Shown here: one piece after another, positions 23,377 to 32,204 of the stretch
Numbering within the stretch: position 1 is the first letter of the stretch
How the letters are laid out: every line of letters starts with the position of its first letter
Assembly: GCF_004212215.1 (NCBI RefSeq)
Contig: NZ_QVFV01000003.1
Location: 124,001-188,000 of the forward strand
DNA: 64,000 nucleotides
From: Leptolyngbya iicbica LK
GTDB lineage: Bacteria > Cyanobacteriota > Cyanobacteriia > Phormidesmidales > Phormidesmidaceae
Reading direction: 5' to 3'
Notes under the pieces: model-generated
What the model was told of the DNA's origin: nothing
The model's input: only the letters and a program-made list of their open reading frames with translations
Databases searched by the model: none
Program-made: the position numbers and the translations under genes

Positions 23377-23654
23377 GGTTCCGCCGCTAATATGCTCGGA
23401 TAGAAGGCCGGGCCTGCACAGCTTTATGATCTACAAGTACTGTCATTCAACAAAGAGGAGTACCCTGGCAGCCTCAAGGAAGCACCAATCTCATGATTGG
23501 CCTCACAATGGGGGTACTTAAACCGCTAGCAGCCTCTGCCACCCAAGCTTTCAAGTTTGTGTCTGCCAGCCAGCCCAAAACCGGATTTGCTTCAGAAATC
23601 AAAGCCTCACAACCACTCTTTTCAAAACAGTATCAGTCCTACTGCGTATTTTTC

Positions 23655-23683
23655 TTGACGCTGAGAACTAGCGTTGCTATAGT
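23655..23683 (+). promoter_or_regulatory. Sigma70-type promoter for the nuclease gene
   Basis: TTGACG at 23655-23660 and TATAGT at 23678-23683 are separated by exactly 17 bp. The ATG of the next gene is at 23750. An imperfect repeat flanks the promoter: CCTACTGCGT followed by a T-run and TTGA occurs at about 23638-23658 and again at 23713-23733, possibly an operator pair. The rest of 23377-23749 shows no supported gene. Confidence 0.65.
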
Positions 23684-23749
23684 CGAGCTATCCAATTTGG
23701 ATCAGTAGCGACCCTACTGCGTTGTTTTTTTTGAGGTGAAGTTCATAAC

Positions 23750-24607
23750 ATGGTTGCGCAAAAACGGAAACTTGGGGTCTATGCCCCAACTGAACGAAAT
23801 GGTCGGTCCAACATTTATCAGCTTCAGCTGGTTGTTGGGAACGGGCCACAGCAGTTGAGTTACCAGCGCTGGCAAGATGGCAATCCTGCCTACTACTTTG
23901 GCAGGGGTAGCTCGGATGACCGTGCCTTTAGCTTCTCGGCTATTAAGTCACAGGTCACTCCAATTCTGGATCCTGATGCTGAGCAAGCACTCAAAAATTG
24001 GGAAAAGCGAGTTGGAAAAGATGAGGCCGATCGCATTCGTAATGAATCGATCGCAGCTGGCAAGATGGGCCACAACATGTTGGAGCGTTGGAACCGAGGT
24101 CAAACCCCTGGTCCCTTCCCGATGAATATGGGTGGCTACGTCAAGGCCTTAAAGGATGGCATCTTCCCTTATTTGCGGCGTTCAACTCCCCCACTGTCGG
24201 TAATTGATCAGGAACGCAACGAAGTAACCCTCTCAGAGGTGTTCGTTGCTGACTTTGAAGAGCAATTCATTGGCCGGTTTGACCTGGTTACTGAGATCGC
24301 GGCTTCACCGTTCGATGGTGCAAGAGTGTTGTTAGAGCTTAAGGGTAGCCGCAACGAAAAGTCTTTGGAGCATAAGCTTCCGCACATTGTGCAAGCTACA
24401 GCATACCTAACGACTTACAACAAAATCGCTGCTGCTTTCCCTGAGCAAATTGCTCCACTAGATGGGATCGCCATGGCGTACATGTATAGCTCTGGAATCG
24501 GCGAAATGATGCCAATTTTAGGGGAGGAGCTCCAGGAGTACATTGAAGAATGGCAGGGATGGCTTACCTGCTTCCAAAGCCTTCGCGGGGCTAAGGATGC
24601 TGCCTAA
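23750..24607 (+). CDS. PD-(D/E)XK nuclease, MGME1/phage-exonuclease-like
   Basis: A protein of 285 residues. RIRNESIAAGKMGHNMLERW (about residue 93-112) matches the RxxSxxxGxxxHxxLE entry motif of RecB/MGME1-like exonucleases; IGRFDLVTEI (about 185) and VLLELKGSR (about 201-209) give the D...ExK catalytic core, and HIVQATAYLTTYN the following helix. Such enzymes degrade or process single- or double-stranded ends in recombination and repair. It has its own good promoter and is monocistronic; a GGCGTCC/GGGACGCC hairpin follows the stop at about 24636-24654. Confidence 0.75.
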   Translation: MVAQKRKLGVYAPTERNGRSNIYQLQLVVGNGPQQLSYQRWQDGNPAYYFGRGSSDDRAFSFSAIKSQVTPILDPDAEQALKNWEKRVGKDEADRIRNESIAAGKMGHNMLERWNRGQTPGPFPMNMGGYVKALKDGIFPYLRRSTPPLSVIDQERNEVTLSEVFVADFEEQFIGRFDLVTEIAASPFDGARVLLELKGSRNEKSLEHKLPHIVQATAYLTTYNKIAAAFPEQIAPLDGIAMAYMYSSGIGEMMPILGEELQEYIEEWQGWLTCFQSLRGAKDAA

Positions 24608-24780
24608 TCACTAGGTCGTTTCTTGATCGGGCGTCCTACGTGGGGCGTGGGACGCCTGGCCAATCTCAGGAATGTAAACCTGGCGCTCTATATCAATATT
24701 AGATGATTTTTTGGATGAACATGACCGTACTAGAGGGTCCGGGAGATGTTCGATAACACACAAACAAGTGGTGCAAATCG

Positions 24781-25365
24781 ATGACTACCGTTCATTCGCT
24801 GCAGGATCTTGGGCATCTACGCAGCGGCTATCAGTATCGCTCTGCTAAAGACCTAGAGTCTGGCGAGCCTTATCAAGCAGTACAGTTAGGTGTGCTCGCA
24901 GCGAATGGCGAGCTTGATTGGTCTAGTTTAGAACCTATGCGGTTTGAAGGCGACCCCAAGCAGTATCTCCTCCGAACAGGGGACGTCCTGTTTCCCTTAC
25001 GTGGAGGTCGAACCGCAGCGGTGGCGATTAAGAATCCACCTGAAGATGCTTTCGTTGTTGGGCATTGGGCAATTCTGACGCCAGATTCTGCAAAAGCTGA
25101 TGGTACTTATCTCGCCTGGTACTGGAATCATCCTGCAATATGCAAGCGGCGCGAATATGAGATGAGCAAGGGAAGCAACATTCAATTCATCTCAATGCGT
25201 GACTGTCGAAGCTTCAAGGTGCAGTTACCCCCACTTGAACGTCAACGGCAAGTCGCTAGAGTTGCCGAACTTTGGCAACAAGAACAGAAGCTCACCGGTC
25301 GGCTTGAAGAATTGAAGGACAAACTGATTAACGCGGCGACGATGCAGGCCGCAATTGAGGAATAG
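24781..25365 (+). CDS. HsdS-like protein with a single target-recognition domain
   Basis: A protein of 194 residues. RTGDVLFPLRGG, IRKNP-like AIKNPPEDAFVVGHWAILTP and the closing helix LPPLERQRQVARVAELWQQEQ are standard for one half of a type I specificity subunit (one TRD plus one conserved coiled coil). It stands 8 bp before hsdM, and a full two-TRD hsdS lies after hsdM. Half-size S proteins can dimerise to recognise a palindromic site. Here it might give the methylase a second specificity, or be an old subunit. The Shine-Dalgarno is weak. Confidence 0.75.
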   Translation: MTTVHSLQDLGHLRSGYQYRSAKDLESGEPYQAVQLGVLAANGELDWSSLEPMRFEGDPKQYLLRTGDVLFPLRGGRTAAVAIKNPPEDAFVVGHWAILTPDSAKADGTYLAWYWNHPAICKRREYEMSKGSNIQFISMRDCRSFKVQLPPLERQRQVARVAELWQQEQKLTGRLEELKDKLINAATMQAAIEE

Positions 25366-25373
25366 GAGGGAGG

Positions 25374-26879
25374 ATGACGATGGCACAGATGACGCAGCAG
25401 GACATTAATGGTGTGGTTTGGAGGGCGTGCGACACCTTCCGAGGCACGATCGACCCGGCCCAGTACAAAGACTACATCCTGGTGATGCTCTTCCTGAAGT
25501 ATCTGACCGATCTCAGGAATGACAAGCGGGAGGAATATCGCAAGAAATACAAAGGAGACGAAACCCGTGTGGAACGGGCGATGAGCCGGGAGCGGTTTGT
25601 GCTGCCTGAAAAGGCTGACTTTGACTATCTCTATGACAACCGCGAAAGCAAGCGCGGCGAAAAGTCGATCGGGGAGCTAATTGATGAAGCCTTAGCCGCG
25701 ATTGAAGATGCCAACAAGGAAAAACTGGACGGCGTGTTTCGGAACATTAGCTTCAACAGCGAGGCTAATTTTGGCGAGACTAAGGAACGGAATACTCGAT
25801 TGCAGCATCTGCTGGAGGACTTCCACGACCTAGATTTACGTCCATCCCAAATTGGCAACCGAGATGTGATCGGGGATGCCTACGAATATCTGATTGGTCA
25901 GTTTGCAGCGGATAGCGGCAAGAAAGGCGGGGAGTTCTACACGCCACCGGAGGTGTCTACGCTGCTGGCTCGGATTGTGGCTCCGAAATCTGGAGACCGC
26001 ATCTATGACCCGTGTTGTGGGTCAGGCTCTCTGCTGATTCGGGCAGCCAAAGAGGTGCCGGATGGCAACGTAGCGCTGTTTGGTCAGGAGATGAATGCTG
26101 GAACCTGGGCGCTCTGCCGGATGAACATGTTTCTGCACGGGTTCGATGGGGCAGAGATTGAGCGCGGGGATACGATTCGGAATCCTAAGCGAATCAAGGA
26201 TGATGCTCTGGAGAAGTTCAATGTGGTTGTTGCTAATCCACCATTCTCGCTCGATAAGTGGGGCGCGGATAAAGCTGCTAATGATCCGTGGCAGCGGTTT
26301 CTACGCGGAGTGCCGCCAAAGGGAAGAGGGGACTTTGCTTTCATCCTACACATGATTGCTTCAATGACAGCTACGGATGGTCGGATCGGGGTAGTCGTGC
26401 CGCATGGTGTGCTATTTCGTGGTGGCTCGGAAGGTAAGATACGTCGAAAATTGATTGAGGAGAACTTGCTGGAAGGTGTGGTTGGCCTACCTGCCAACTT
26501 ATTTTTTGGAACAGGGATACCAGCAGTATTATTGTTTTTTAATCGCGCAAAGAAAGATAAAAAAGTCTTCTTTATTGATGCTGGTCAAGAGTTTGAGGAA
26601 GGAAAAAACCAAAATCGATTGCGCGGCCAGGATATCGAGAAAATTATCGAGACCTGGAATGCCCGAAAGAGTGTTGAAAAATACAGCCTTTTGGTCTCTC
26701 CAGAAGAAATCGAAGAGAATGACTTCAACCTCAATATATCACTCTACGTTGATACGTTTGAGGAGGAAGAAGAAATCGATATTGGAGCGGTTCAAGGAGA
26801 AATTGTTCAATTAGAAGTCACACTTGAAAATACGCGCAAAGAACTGGCTTTAGCTCTAGAAGGCTTAGGAATCAGATGA
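25374..26879 (+). CDS. hsdM: Type I restriction-modification DNA methyltransferase subunit HsdM
   Basis: A protein of 501 residues, the usual size. AQMTQQDINGVVWRACDTFRG opens the N-terminal HsdM domain; YDPCCGSGSLLIRA is AdoMet motif I and VVANPPFSLDKWG is the catalytic NPPF motif for adenine-N6 methylation. The start has a strong GGAGGGAGG. The stop overlaps hsdS by 4 bp. Together with S it methylates the host's sites; with R it forms the restriction complex. Confidence 0.95.
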   Translation: MTMAQMTQQDINGVVWRACDTFRGTIDPAQYKDYILVMLFLKYLTDLRNDKREEYRKKYKGDETRVERAMSRERFVLPEKADFDYLYDNRESKRGEKSIGELIDEALAAIEDANKEKLDGVFRNISFNSEANFGETKERNTRLQHLLEDFHDLDLRPSQIGNRDVIGDAYEYLIGQFAADSGKKGGEFYTPPEVSTLLARIVAPKSGDRIYDPCCGSGSLLIRAAKEVPDGNVALFGQEMNAGTWALCRMNMFLHGFDGAEIERGDTIRNPKRIKDDALEKFNVVVANPPFSLDKWGADKAANDPWQRFLRGVPPKGRGDFAFILHMIASMTATDGRIGVVVPHGVLFRGGSEGKIRRKLIEENLLEGVVGLPANLFFGTGIPAVLLFFNRAKKDKKVFFIDAGQEFEEGKNQNRLRGQDIEKIIETWNARKSVEKYSLLVSPEEIEENDFNLNISLYVDTFEEEEEIDIGAVQGEIVQLEVTLENTRKELALALEGLGIR

Positions 26880-28126
26880 TCGAAGAGTGGGAACTGATGC
26901 AGATACGCGATTGGGGAACGGTGGATGCTGGGCGTCAGCGTTCATTTAAGATCACAGCAGGAACGATGCGCCCCTATCTACGTGTTGCCAATGTTTTTGA
27001 TGGATTTATTGATACATCCGATGTATTGCAGATGCCTTTTTCGAATAAAGAGTTTGAGAAATATAAGCTGATTCCTGGAGACATATTACTCAATGAAGGA
27101 CAGAGTTTAGAGCTCATTGGTCGATCTTCTATTTATCAGGGAGATCCTCCAGACTGTGCTTTCCAGAACACGCTTGTGCGATTTAGACCAGGCCCCAAAT
27201 GTGACGTGGAGTTTGCCCATTTGCTGTTTCAGCATCTGCAATACACTGGCAAGCTATCTGCAGTCGCTAAACAGACTACATCCATTGCACATTTAGGAGT
27301 TAATCGATTCGCTGACTTATGGATTAAGGTTCCTAATATTGAGGAGCAACGAAGGATTTCTAACATTCTCATTAAATGGAATAGAGCGATCGCCCTCACC
27401 GAAAAACTTATCGCAGTCAAGCGCCGCCTCAAACAAGGGCTGATGCAACAGCTTCTCACAGGTAAGCGGCGATTCCTAGGGTTTGAAAATGATGGATCAA
27501 AACAGGAAATTCAGATAGGAGAAGTGCCCTCTGATTGGAAGGCTGTGAAGATCGGCAAAGTTGCACATGAAATATCTGAACGTGCTGCGCCAGAAGGAAC
27601 ACCAGTTTTATCATGTACAAAATATGACGGACTCGTTTCTTCATTAGAGTATTTCGGAAGGCAGGTATTCGGAAATAACCTGGACAACTACAAAGTTGTA
27701 AAGCGTAAGCAATTTGCCTACGCAACAAATCATATTGAGGAAGGCTCAATCGGCCTACTGCGTGACTTTGATGTTGGGCTGGTAAGCCCTATGTATACCG
27801 TTTTCGGGTTGACCACCGAAATGGTCGATCCAGAGTTCCTATTCGCGGTTCTGAAAACCGAGACGTACCGCCGCCTATTTGAGGCGCTCACCTCTGCTTC
27901 CGTGAACCGTAGAGGCAGCTTACGGTGGCCTGTTTTCTCAAAGATTGTTGTAGCTATCCCATCGTTACCGGAGCAGCAAAAGATCATGTCAGTTCTTAAG
28001 GCTGTTGACCGAGAAGTCGAGCTTCTGGAGGAGCAACTTCGGCTGCTGAAACTTCAGAAGCGCGGACTCATGCAGAAACTCCTGACCGGCGATATCCGAA
28101 TTCCCATACTTGATGATGCAGCATGA
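26876..28126 (+). CDS. hsdS: Type I specificity subunit HsdS, two recognition domains
   Basis: A protein of 416 residues with two repeated halves. The central conserved helix is VPNIEEQRRISNILIKWNRAIALTEKLIAVKRRLKQGLMQQLLTG and the distal one IPSLPEQQKIMSVLKAVDREVELLEEQLRLLKLQKRGLMQKLLTG (positions about 155-200 and 362-406). Each TRD precedes its helix. The site will be bipartite, but its bases cannot be read from sequence. Overlaps hsdM and hsdR by 4 bp each. Confidence 0.95.
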   Translation: MIEEWELMQIRDWGTVDAGRQRSFKITAGTMRPYLRVANVFDGFIDTSDVLQMPFSNKEFEKYKLIPGDILLNEGQSLELIGRSSIYQGDPPDCAFQNTLVRFRPGPKCDVEFAHLLFQHLQYTGKLSAVAKQTTSIAHLGVNRFADLWIKVPNIEEQRRISNILIKWNRAIALTEKLIAVKRRLKQGLMQQLLTGKRRFLGFENDGSKQEIQIGEVPSDWKAVKIGKVAHEISERAAPEGTPVLSCTKYDGLVSSLEYFGRQVFGNNLDNYKVVKRKQFAYATNHIEEGSIGLLRDFDVGLVSPMYTVFGLTTEMVDPEFLFAVLKTETYRRLFEALTSASVNRRGSLRWPVFSKIVVAIPSLPEQQKIMSVLKAVDREVELLEEQLRLLKLQKRGLMQKLLTGDIRIPILDDAA

Positions 28127-31100
28127 TTTCTTCCCCCTCCTTCATTCCCGAAACTACTCCTCCATTCACCGAGGATGACGTTTCCAAAATCCCTGCTGTA
28201 GCCCTGCTGATGAAGCTTGGCTATCAATACCTGCTGCCTAAAGAAACCCTAGAGTTGCGAGGAGGACGGCGCTCCAGCGTCATTCTGTTTGGTGTACTAG
28301 AGCAGCAGCTACGGAAAATGAACCGGATTCAGTTCCGGGGGGAGGATGTTCCGTTTACTGAAGGCAACATTGCCGAAGCGATCCGCGTGCTGCGGGATAT
28401 GGATGATGATGGACTGGTTCGTACAAACGAGAAACTCTGGGACCTGTTGAGGCTAGGGAAAGCCTTGCCTCAGACCATCCAGGGCGATACCAAGAGCTTT
28501 ACCCTGCACTATATCGACTGGGAGCGCCCGGAAAATAACGTCTACCACGTCACCGATGAGTTTGTCGTGGAGGCCAGCGGCACCACCGATACCCGCCGCC
28601 CCGACATCGTGCTGTTTGTGAACGGCATTCCCTTCAGCGTGATTGAGTGTAAGCGCCCTGGTTTACCCGCTGGACAAGACCCGATTGAAGAGGCTATCAG
28701 CCAACAGCTTCGCAACCAGCGCGATTCAGAGATTCCCCGGCTGTTTCACTATGCCCAACTGCTGCTCGCCCTGGCCATGAATGAGGCTAGCTACGGGGCC
28801 ACCGGCACTCCGATGAAATTCTGGTCAATCTGGAAAGAACGGGAACTTGATGAAGCCACCCTGGAGCGGACTGTTAATCAGCCCTTGGGGGCTGAGTTTC
28901 TGTCCCACTTCTTCACGTCCGATCAGCATCGCTTCAAGGGGACCACGCCAGAGCAAGCGCGGGAATGGTTTGAAACACTTCAAGCGGTGGGACGCTCTGT
29001 GACCGCCCAAGATCTTGCTCTCTATGCCCTCTGCCGCCCGAAACGGTTATTGGAGCTGGCTGACAGCTTCACCGTCTTTGATGCGGGTGAGCGGAAGATT
29101 GCCCGGTACCAGCAATACTTCTGTGTCAAACGCATCATGGAACGTATCCACAAGTTTGACTCGAATGGCTCTCGTAAAGGGGGAGTGGTTTGGCATACCC
29201 AGGGCAGTGGTAAGTCAATCACGATGGTGCTCTTGGCCGAGGCAATCGCCCGTGATCCGGTGATTAAAGATCCGAAGATTGTTCTGGTGACTGACCGGGT
29301 TGATTTGGACGATCAGATTTACCGCACCTTCGATCACTGTGGTTTGGAGCTGGTGCAGGCCAAAACCGGCAGACAATTGCGAGACCTATTAGAAGACCCT
29401 AAAGCTCGAATTATCACCACTCTGATCAATAAATTCCTGGCCAGCCGGGACGATCACAACGACGACCCTAATGTATTTGTGCTGATTGATGAAAGCCACC
29501 GGACTCAGTTCGGTACTTTGCATGTGGCCATGCGTCGGGCACTACCGAAAGCTTGTCTGATTGGCTTTACCGGGACGCCTATTCTCAAGAAAGAGAAGAA
29601 TACCGTAGCCCAGTTCGGGGGACTGATTGACACCTACACCATTGGTGAGGCGGTTCCAGATGGTGCGGTGGTGCCCTTGCTCTATGAAGGTCGCCATGTG
29701 CCCCAGGACGTTGACCGCAAGCAGATTGACCTGTGGTTTAAGCGGTACACGGCTGGGCTGACCGACCAGCAACGAGCGGATCTGAAGAAGAAGTTCTCTA
29801 CGGCAGAACAGCTCAACCAGACTGAGCAAAAGATTCGCGCGATCGCCTGGGATATCAGCTACCACTATTCAACGGAGTGGCAGGGGACAGGCTTCAAGGC
29901 TCAGCTAGTGACGCCATCCAAAGCGGCTGCATTGCTCTATAAACGCTTCTTAGATGAGTTTGGCTTGGTATCCAGCGAAGTGCTGATTTCCCCGCCGGAT
30001 ACCCGCGAGGGTAATACCGAAGTCAGTGAACTGCGAGACAGCACCCAACGGCCCAAAATCCAGGAGTTCTGGGAAAAATTGATGGAGCGGCATGGCGCTG
30101 AGGATAAGTACCAGAAAGACCTGATCAACCGCTTTAAGCACGGCGATGAACCGGAAATCATCATCGTGGTGGACAAGCTGCTGACTGGGTTCGATGCACC
30201 CCGGAATACGGTTCTCTACCTGACTCGCTCCTTGAAAGATCACCGGTTGCTTCAGGCGATCGCCCGTGTGAATCGGTTGTTCGATGGTAAAGACTTTGGC
30301 TATATCATCGACTACTACGGTGTCTTAAAGCGCCTGGGAGAAGCCCTCGACCTCTATGGCTCAATGGAGGAGGAGTTTGAAGAAGGAACCTTGGACGGCA
30401 TTCTAACGGATGTTTCCGAAGAGTGGCGGAAACTAGAGCAGCGGCATAGCGATGTTTGGGAGGTGTTCCAGGGAGTTCCAAACAAGCAGGATATGAATGC
30501 CTTGCTAACTCCACTGGCTGATGAGGAGTTACGTTCTAAGTTCTACGAGCGCCTGTCTCTGTTTGCCCGTACCCTCAAGATCGCACTGGCCAGCCTGGAG
30601 TTCTATGACCATACGTCAGATAAGAAGATTAAGCGATACAAGGCAGACCTGAAGTTCTTTGCGAATCTGAGAGCTGCCGCCGCACGCCTGTATGCAGAGC
30701 GGGTTGACTTTAAGCAGTACCAGGAATCGATTCAGAAACTCCTAGATACCCATGTTGGAACGGATGAGATTGAGACTGTAGTTGAGCCGGTCAATATCTT
30801 CGATAAGGAAGCCTTCCAAGCCGAAGTGGATGCTCAGGACTCCTCTGTCACGAAAGCGGAGATGATTGCCAACCGTACCAAACGTTCGATCACCGAGCGC
30901 TTAGAAGAAGACCCAGCCTTCTATATTCCGTTTTCTAAGATGCTCGATGACATCATCAAGAGCATCCGAGAGCAGCGCTTCGATGATGCCGATTCCTTGC
31001 TGAGAAGTGTCGAGGATATTCGGGATAAGGTTCGCGATCGTACAGGTGATGAGGTGCCGGAGCGTTTACGCGATCATGACGTAGCGAAAGCCTACTATGG

Positions 31101-31458
31101 CGTGGTGCAGGAGAACCTGGCTGGCATTAGTTCAATCTATCTACATCCAGATATTACGGAATTAGCCAGTGACTCTCATCAGGTTAAAGAATCTAGCGGT
31201 CAATATAAAACGCCTAGATCAGCAAAAGAGCCGTTGCAAGAGCTCAGCGCTGATATTGCTCTAAGCATTGAATCTATTGTGAATGAGCATCGTATGGTGA
31301 ATTGGATTCAGAACGTGGATACCCAGAATCGGATGAAAACCGCGATCGAGGATATGCTCTTTGACCTCCAGGACGAGTACGATTTTGAACTCGACTTCGA
31401 CACCATCGATATCATCCTGGAAAAATGCATTGATATAGCGCGGGTGCGGGTGCCATGA
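28123..31458 (+). CDS. hsdR: Type I restriction endonuclease subunit HsdR
   Basis: A protein of 1111 residues. Nuclease motif: RPDIVLFVNGIPFSVIECKRPG (D and ExK, about residue 162-183). Translocase: HTQGSGKSITMVLLAEA (Walker A, about 352-368), FVLIDESHRTQFG (DEAH-like DESH, about 450), and later superfamily 2 motifs DKLLTGFDAPRNTVLYL and LLQAIARVNR. It cuts unmethylated DNA after ATP-driven translocation. The long helical C-terminus contacts M2S. Intact, with no frameshift. Confidence 0.95.
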   Translation: MISSPSFIPETTPPFTEDDVSKIPAVALLMKLGYQYLLPKETLELRGGRRSSVILFGVLEQQLRKMNRIQFRGEDVPFTEGNIAEAIRVLRDMDDDGLVRTNEKLWDLLRLGKALPQTIQGDTKSFTLHYIDWERPENNVYHVTDEFVVEASGTTDTRRPDIVLFVNGIPFSVIECKRPGLPAGQDPIEEAISQQLRNQRDSEIPRLFHYAQLLLALAMNEASYGATGTPMKFWSIWKERELDEATLERTVNQPLGAEFLSHFFTSDQHRFKGTTPEQAREWFETLQAVGRSVTAQDLALYALCRPKRLLELADSFTVFDAGERKIARYQQYFCVKRIMERIHKFDSNGSRKGGVVWHTQGSGKSITMVLLAEAIARDPVIKDPKIVLVTDRVDLDDQIYRTFDHCGLELVQAKTGRQLRDLLEDPKARIITTLINKFLASRDDHNDDPNVFVLIDESHRTQFGTLHVAMRRALPKACLIGFTGTPILKKEKNTVAQFGGLIDTYTIGEAVPDGAVVPLLYEGRHVPQDVDRKQIDLWFKRYTAGLTDQQRADLKKKFSTAEQLNQTEQKIRAIAWDISYHYSTEWQGTGFKAQLVTPSKAAALLYKRFLDEFGLVSSEVLISPPDTREGNTEVSELRDSTQRPKIQEFWEKLMERHGAEDKYQKDLINRFKHGDEPEIIIVVDKLLTGFDAPRNTVLYLTRSLKDHRLLQAIARVNRLFDGKDFGYIIDYYGVLKRLGEALDLYGSMEEEFEEGTLDGILTDVSEEWRKLEQRHSDVWEVFQGVPNKQDMNALLTPLADEELRSKFYERLSLFARTLKIALASLEFYDHTSDKKIKRYKADLKFFANLRAAAARLYAERVDFKQYQESIQKLLDTHVGTDEIETVVEPVNIFDKEAFQAEVDAQDSSVTKAEMIANRTKRSITERLEEDPAFYIPFSKMLDDIIKSIREQRFDDADSLLRSVEDIRDKVRDRTGDEVPERLRDHDVAKAYYGVVQENLAGISSIYLHPDITELASDSHQVKESSGQYKTPRSAKEPLQELSADIALSIESIVNEHRMVNWIQNVDTQNRMKTAIEDMLFDLQDEYDFELDFDTIDIILEKCIDIARVRVP

Positions 31459-32180
31459 GTGAAGTAACGGTAGAGCAATACTCAATTCAGGGAAGAGGGA
31501 AACAGCTCAGCTACGATGTGCATCGGAGCGATCGCACGACGCTGGAAATCAGTGTGCATCCAGACGGAAGAGTAGCCGTCACGGCCCCTCATGATACTGC
31601 CCTCGAAAAAATTGAGGCGAAAGTCAGAAAACGGTTTCCCTGGATAGAGCGGAACCTCCGAGAGGTTGAGCAGCTCCCCCAGCCCCAGGCCCCTCGACAG
31701 TGGGTTTCTGGTGAAACACATCGCTACCTGGGGCGGCAATATCGCTTAAAGGTGGTGATCGGAGATAGGCCCTCCGTAAAGCTCAAGGGAGCCTTCTTTC
31801 ATGTCCTGGTGCCTGATAAGGCAGATGTGGATGCCATTCGTGAGGTGGTAGAAGCATGGTACCGAGACCATGCACGACCAATATTTGAGCAGCACCTAAG
31901 TCGATGTTTACGAGCAAGTAAGCCATTTCTGGGGATTGAGCAGGTGGATCTGGTTGTTCGGAAGATGAAGAGCCGGTGGGGGAGCTGTACTCCCACGGGG
32001 CGCATCGTTCTGAATCTTGATTTGATCAAAGCCCCGGTACAGTGCATTGACTACATCATCATGCACGAGCTTTGTCATCTGGCAGTTATGGATCACAGTG
32101 AAAAGTTCTGGAGCTTGTTATCAAAGTGTATGCCGGATTGGGAAAAGAGACGTTTGCTTCTGTCAAAAGTTGAGATATGA
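31455..32180 (+). CDS. YgjP-like (DUF45) metal-dependent protease/hydrolase
   Basis: A protein of 241 residues. MHELCHLAVMDHSEKFW contains HExxH with the downstream His of the SprT/WLM-like YgjP family; VVRKMKSRWGSCTPTGRIVLN is the family's other signature. It overlaps the hsdR stop by 4 bp. Genes of this family often follow hsdR in type I operons, though their role there is not settled; proteolytic control of HsdR is one idea. Confidence 0.85.
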   Translation: MSEVTVEQYSIQGRGKQLSYDVHRSDRTTLEISVHPDGRVAVTAPHDTALEKIEAKVRKRFPWIERNLREVEQLPQPQAPRQWVSGETHRYLGRQYRLKVVIGDRPSVKLKGAFFHVLVPDKADVDAIREVVEAWYRDHARPIFEQHLSRCLRASKPFLGIEQVDLVVRKMKSRWGSCTPTGRIVLNLDLIKAPVQCIDYIIMHELCHLAVMDHSEKFWSLLSKCMPDWEKRRLLLSKVEI

Positions 32181-32204
32181 ACCAAGTTTGTGAGGTGAAA
32201 ATAT

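Noticed and set aside
23493-23708. Open frame of 71 residues before the PD-(D/E)XK gene
   Set aside because: It overlaps a near-consensus promoter and has no Shine-Dalgarno.
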